Below are positions 62,011 to 64,000 of a stretch of 64,000 nucleotides of DNA, one piece after another (position 1 is the stretch's first letter; every line of letters starts with the position of its first letter). The notes beneath the pieces were generated by a model, which saw only the letters and a list, made by a program, of their open reading frames with translations, was not told the DNA's origin and ran no database searches. Position numbers and translations under genes: made by a program. The stretch comes from Zopfochytrium polystomum (Eukaryota > Chytridiomycota > Chytridiomycetes > Chytridiales > Chytridiaceae), in contig JAIVFJ010000107.1 in NCBI GenBank assembly GCA_025765615.1, positions 124,001-188,000 of the forward strand. Reading direction: 5' to 3'.

Positions 62011-64000
62011 GTGCTATGTTTGTTTTGTGGTTGTAGAGAAATAGAATCTACTTGTGATGGTTTAACTTTAAGAAACTTTAGGGAAAATTAGTTCAGATTT
62101 TCTAAGATACCCTGCACACAAAAGAAAGCACAAGAGAAAACTCTGCACAGGTGAGCCTTCCGCACGATGCTGGTCTGGGCTCCCCCCAGTACCCTATGAG
62201 GCGAGGCGACCACTCCCCCATACACAGCTTGCCCTCAACGCTTTCCCCTGCGTCTCGCCTGGGCACATCAGAAGAATAACTGTCTCCTGGTTGGTAATCC
62301 TTGCAGAATGGGCTCCCTGCTCAGGACTCCACCTCCTCTGACACAGGTCCAGGCCACACTAGCCTACAAGCTGGGACTTCGGTGTTTGTGGGCCTTTGGT
62401 TGATTTGACATTGCTGGTCTGCCACATCAGTCCGGCCTTCCACAGTCATGCCTATAGTGCTCCCAGTAAGGCCCGCTGGGGGTGACGTTAATTGCAGTAG
62501 CACGGAATCCAACCCGTCGTGCCGTCACCTCCAACACCAGAGCTGTACACCGTTATCCAATTCACTTTCGCTGTGGATTACCATGTGGTTGATACGTTTT
62601 ACCAATTCCAGTTTGACTTCTTCCAATTCTGATTGCTGAAGTTGAATGCTGACTGAATGGAGGAAGTTGGTGTTTTCTGGAGTGACTCTGCTGTGGGGAA
62701 TGGTTGATACTTTGTCTGACTTTGTTGAGACTGCAGAAAACTGAAAGCAATTCCAATTCAACTTGTTCAACTGGCAAAATTCAAGTTCAAAGATGGTTCA
62801 AGGTGACTGGTGACTGAATGGAGCAAAGTGGTGATGTTTCTGAAGCTGATCTGCAGGAATGAATAGTTGAAGGTTTCCTGAATTTTGCTGAGACTGCTGA
62901 GGTTTGAATAGTTTGATGATATGGTAATTGTGACTGTGTGTGAGGTGGTTGATTTTTGCTTTTGTTGGTCTAGAGTGGAGATTAAAGATAGAGGCAAAGT
63001 TAGTGGTAGAAGCATTGGTGAGAGTTAGTATATCCAGATGTTTCCACAGAGTTTGATTGCTTGATGATGATTTGCCTTTAGTCTCCAAGTGACGTTGTGG
63101 AATTTATGCTGGTAGAAGAGTGTTAGTGCAAGCAAAGGGAACAAAGACTTAGCCTGATGTCTTCTACTCTGCCTCGTTAAAGAATCAGCAGAATGTTTTT
63201 GTCAAGTCTAACATCTAAGCCAAAACCACAAAGTTTCTGGTCAGATTACAAAAGTTGAGGGCAATCTCTGAAGCTTCCAGATCCTGGTTATGCTGCATGA
63301 ATGCATGCTGGATGAATGCATGAGGCATTCAAAGAACATAGCTGTTCTGGAGTGACTCTATTAAGAGCAGTTTGAAATCTAGAGTCAGTTAGATTTGGTT
63401 CGGCTAAGGAAGAATCTCAGATGAGAATGGAACTTCAGCAATCTTGCAAGGTTGAGCCTGTTGATAGTTTGCTCTGAAAAAGTGTTAGTGTTGAGTGTCC
63501 AATAAAGATAAACGTTGATACTCCTCGGAATGAGGCAAAAGTTATTTCAAGGAACATTGTGTTTTGTCACAGAAGTTGGTTAGGATAATTCATCAGAGTG
63601 ATGCAATTGAGGTGAGGACTCAGGTATGGCTGTCGAATTTCCTGTGTAGTGTGTTAGTATGTCTGTGTATAAAAGCTGAAGCAGTCAATATGTGTGAGTT
63701 GAGGTCCCTAGCCAGGGTCAAGTAAGCCCAGCAATAATAGTGTATTCCATAGTTCGAATCCTGAGTCCAGATTCATTTGGCTAAAATAGATAGAGTGTTT
63801 TCCTAGGCAGCAGTCTGGCACCAAGAAAACCATGCCAAGTTGGTGCCAATCCATGCTGAGACCACTTTGCAACTCTGTGCTGATGATCATCATTCACTTA
63901 TTCCAAGCATTCTCTATCTAATTGGCAATACAGTGCCAGTGATCATCTTTCACTTATCCCTAGAATCCTCACCCCTAAGTGGAAGATGATGTTTGATGTT
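62011..64000. other. No recognisable gene
   Basis: Only short, motif-free frames. 62660-63110 is rich in TGATTGAA/GTTGAA-like repeats on the minus strand reading as Ser/His/Asn-rich peptides. Likely decayed repeat DNA. Confidence 0.5.

Overview
The window looks like a TE-rich fungal chromosome segment, most likely from a basidiomycete (Agaricomycetes-like). The host genes are broken by many short introns of about 45-115 nt, one of them next to a 12-nt microexon. Their products are ordinary eukaryotic proteins, and about 80% of the window is retrotransposon sequence.

Host genes occur in two places. At the left edge (1-723, minus) lies the 5' part of a PRL-type protein tyrosine phosphatase. 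An island at 43.0-50.0 kb holds, in order, a Ca2+/calmodulin-dependent kinase (minus), a probable nuclear RNA-binding protein (minus), NAD(P)HX epimerase (plus), a membrane-anchored SGNH-hydrolase-like protein (plus) and the complex I NDUFS4-type subunit (plus). The last four are very compact: one 46-bp divergent start-to-start interval, then gaps of 69 and 43 bp. NDUFS4 carries an apparent 1-nt frameshift.

2.4-6.6 kb is a nest. A copia integrase fragment abuts an LTR (family A), and that LTR was later split by a young Ty3/Gypsy chromovirus (3030-6333) with a perfect 5-bp TSD. The Gypsy element keeps gag, integrase and a chromodomain but has lost reverse transcriptase and RNase H by an in-frame deletion. 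It shows a textbook -1 frameshift signal and a Tf1-like self-priming site. 9.4-14.7 kb holds copia family 2 (LTRs of about 230 bp), including a damaged minus-strand element.

14.66-39.6 kb is the most striking part. An intact autonomous copia element (copia-1; 1.14-kb LTR, a single 1744-codon polyprotein) is followed head-to-tail by a tandem array of 5.3-kb units. Each unit is a copia-1 LTR plus 4.1 kb of scrambled copia-2 fragments and anonymous DNA. Five LTRs are shared in the order LTR-copia1-LTR-unit-LTR-unit-LTR-unit-LTR-partial unit. The units lack copia-1's own sequences beside the LTRs, where its PBS and PPT should lie, so they were probably amplified at DNA level by LTR-LTR recombination. 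The array ends in a chimeric junction with a third copia family (RNase H end plus 3' LTR, 39.6-40.5 kb), then more copia-2 debris to 41.7 kb.

51-59.4 kb contains minisatellites, long G runs and a decayed LINE (minus, APE-type endonuclease plus RT) bounded by a 20-bp direct repeat with a telomere-like TTAGGGTTA core. 59.4-61.6 kb holds further copia fragments and two solo LTRs with perfect TSDs. The last 2.4 kb shows no recognisable gene.
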